Source: Candidatus Deferrimicrobiaceae bacterium (GTDB lineage Bacteria > Desulfobacterota > Deferrimicrobia > Deferrimicrobiales > Deferrimicrobiaceae). From it: a stretch of 64,000 nt of DNA. The translations under genes and the position numbers were made by a program. Location of the stretch: NCBI GenBank assembly GCA_036504035.1, contig DASXVV010000002.1:124001-188000 (forward strand), in the 5' to 3' direction. Positions within the stretch are counted from its first letter, which is position 1. Every line of letters begins with the position of its first letter. This document shows positions 62,509-64,000 of this stretch, piece by piece. The notes beneath the pieces were generated by a model. It was given only the letters and a program-made list of their open reading frames with translations. It had not been told where the DNA came from and searched no databases.

Positions 62509-63420
62509 TTACGGCAGGCGGCCGGCCTTTCGGAGCGTGTCGAGGATCTCGCGGATTTTGGGCAGCGCCGCCGTGGCGGCCTTCTCGCCCTCGAAAATGG
62601 CGTCGTTGCGCCTCGTGAAATCGCCCGAGGCGATGTGGCCGACCTTGGGACGGATGACGACGTCGGCCTTCTCGAGCTGCCGCTCGGACAGGCGGGCGTA
62701 CATGATGTTGACGGAGGTGAGGATGGCGTCGATCGTGCCGGTGGGGTCGGGGTTGTCCTTGCCGCCGCCGGAGATGTCGACGGCGATGACGACGTCGGCG
62801 CCCATGCGCCGGGCCGCGTCGACCGCGACCGGGCTGACGACCCCGCCGTCGATGTAGAGCGCGTCGCCGATCCGGACCGGGCGAAAAACGCCGGGCACCG
62901 AACAGGATGCGCGGACCGCCTGCCCCGTGTTGCCCCGGCCGAAGACCGTCTCCTGACCCTTGTGCAGGTCGGTCGCCACCGCGTAGAACGGGATCTTGAG
63001 CTTCTCGATCGGGACGTTGTTCACCGCCTTGTTGACGAACGCCTCGAGCTTCTCGCCCTTGACGAAGCCGACGTCGGGGATGCCCAGATCGGCCACGTCG
63101 TCGCGCTCAATGGCGAGCGCCATCTTCTGGAGCGTGAAGGCATCGTACCCCGAGGCGTAGAGCGCCCCGACGAAGCTGCCGGCGCTCGTGCCCACGACCA
63201 TGTCGATCGGAATTTTCTGGGACTCGAGCACCTTGAGCACGCCGATGTGGGCGAATCCCTTGGCGGCGCCGGAGCCGAGCGCCACGGCGATGCGGGCCGG
63301 CCGCGGGGGCGGCGCGACGACCACCGGCGGGGTGGGCGTGTGGGCGCAGGCGGACAGGAACGCGCCCGCCGCCAGGATGAAGGAACGGAACCTGCTCTTC
63401 ATGTCGTCGATGACGGGCAT
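62509..63420 (-). CDS. Patatin-like phospholipase lipoprotein
   Basis: 303 aa. Lipoprotein-type signal ending AAGAFLSAC, then a Pro-rich linker and a patatin domain: oxyanion loop VALGSGAAKGFAHIGVL, nucleophile elbow VVGTSAGSFVGAL and catalytic Asp in YIDGGVVSPV. It is of the RssA/PlpD-like bacterial group and probably hydrolyses lipids in the envelope. The ATG at 63420 has GGAGGGGG upstream; the ATG at 63402 is an alternative. Confidence 0.92.
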   Translation of the reverse strand: MPVIDDMKSRFRSFILAAGAFLSACAHTPTPPVVVAPPPRPARIAVALGSGAAKGFAHIGVLKVLESQKIPIDMVVGTSAGSFVGALYASGYDAFTLQKMALAIERDDVADLGIPDVGFVKGEKLEAFVNKAVNNVPIEKLKIPFYAVATDLHKGQETVFGRGNTGQAVRASCSVPGVFRPVRIGDALYIDGGVVSPVAVDAARRMGADVVIAVDISGGGKDNPDPTGTIDAILTSVNIMYARLSERQLEKADVVIRPKVGHIASGDFTRRNDAIFEGEKAATAALPKIREILDTLRKAGRLP

Positions 63421-63445
63421 GGCGGCGCCCCCTCCGGGATGGCGG

Positions 63446-64000
63446 TCAACTGCGGTACCCCGCGTTGCAGTCGATATAAGCGTGCGTCAGGTCTGAAAAA
63501 TAAACGTAGTGGCTGCCTGGACCGGGTCCGAGGTCGACGCGGATCTCGTAGGCCTCTTTCCGGATCTTGGGCGCGGCGCGCCGTTCGGCCGCGGTATCGA
63601 TGACCATGCCCGGCTTGAGCACGGTCTCGCCCGCGAACGAGACCGAGGCGCGGTCCTGGTCCATCGGGATGCCGGCCCTCCCCACGGCCGCGATGACGCG
63701 CCCCCAGTTGGCGTCGGCGCCGGCGACCATCGTCTTGACCAGCGGGGAGGTCGCGACCGCCCGCGTCGCCTTCTCGGCGTCGGCGTCGTTGCGCGCCCCC
63801 GTGACGGCGATGCGCACCACGCGCGTCGCTCCCTCGCCGTCGCGCACGATCATGAGCGCGAGGTCGAGCAGCAGGTCGTGGACCGCCGCGGCGAACGCCG
63901 CCAGGTCGTCGCCGGAAAGCGGCGGCAGCCCGCACGCCCCGTTGGCGAAGATGGCGGCGGTGTCGTTGGTGCTCGTGTCGCCGTCGACCACGATACGGTT
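63446..64000 (-). CDS. argJ: Bifunctional ornithine acetyltransferase/N-acetylglutamate synthase, C-terminal part
   Basis: About 184 residues visible; the start is beyond the right edge. VVDGDTSTNDTAAIFANG, VTGARNDADAEKATRAVA, SPLVKTMVAGADANWGRVIAA and the C-terminal YFSDLTHAYIDCNAGYRS are ArgJ signatures. It recycles acetyl groups in arginine synthesis. The self-cleavage Thr lies outside the window. It is followed 25 bp later by the patatin gene. Confidence 0.96.
   Translation of the reverse strand, partial: NRIVVDGDTSTNDTAAIFANGACGLPPLSGDDLAAFAAAVHDLLLDLALMIVRDGEGATRVVRIAVTGARNDADAEKATRAVATSPLVKTMVAGADANWGRVIAAVGRAGIPMDQDRASVSFAGETVLKPGMVIDTAAERRAAPKIRKEAYEIRVDLGPGPGSHYVYFSDLTHAYIDCNAGYRS

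Overview
The window is a GC-rich (mostly well above 60% G+C) chromosomal segment of a Gram-negative, probably anaerobic bacterium. An amino-acid/phospholipid operon (ilvD-ilvB-ilvN-ilvC-psd-pssA-leuC-leuD-leuB-asd), a geopeptide-like RiPP cassette and a probable selenoprotein together suggest a Desulfuromonadota/Desulfobacterota (Geobacter-like) lineage. This is inferred from gene content only; no rRNA gene is present.

Layout: 0-4.9 kb carries the start of an RND efflux permease, its adaptor, a GH15 glucoamylase, and upstream of it a rhodanese whose in-frame TGA is very probably selenocysteine. 5.1-13.3 kb is mixed: an S51-like protein with a CysRS-like tail, LemA/TPM, DUF1499, a GspE/PilB-type ATPase, an exported nuclease followed by two paralogous small proteins, and VanZ. 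13.4-24.4 kb is one long minus-strand operon for branched-chain amino acids, phosphatidylethanolamine and the aspartate pathway; it lacks leuA and carries two inverted-repeat elements.

24.4-42.4 kb is an accessory/defence island: HipBA, an AAA/DUF4143 ATPase, a 79-spacer CRISPR array, a complete type I-E cas operon (cas3-cas8e-cas11-cas7-cas5-cas6e-cas1-cas2) and an RHH/PIN toxin-antitoxin pair. The cas genes have visibly lower G+C than the flanks, which suggests acquisition. The array is transcribed on the minus strand from a leader next to cas2.

42.4-44.5 kb holds four translationally coupled lipoprotein genes, three of them BamE-fold-like paralogues. 44.6-52.8 kb is the conserved housekeeping run rpsB-tsf-pyrH-frr-(ferredoxin)-uppS-cdsA-dxr-rseP-tsaB, all on the minus strand. 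53-64 kb contains a large exported ASH-repeat protein with a haem-binding-type motif and a C-terminal sorting signal, a TonB receptor/binding protein/hybrid kinase operon, a divergent RiPP precursor plus radical SAM maturase, a patatin-like lipoprotein and the C-terminal part of argJ.

The least ordinary items are the selenocysteine rhodanese with a visible bacterial SECIS hairpin, the RiPP cassette, the lipoprotein paralogue operon with a perfect 24-bp palindrome, the tandem cytoplasmic/exported small paralogues, and several fine-scale features of the CRISPR-Cas locus.
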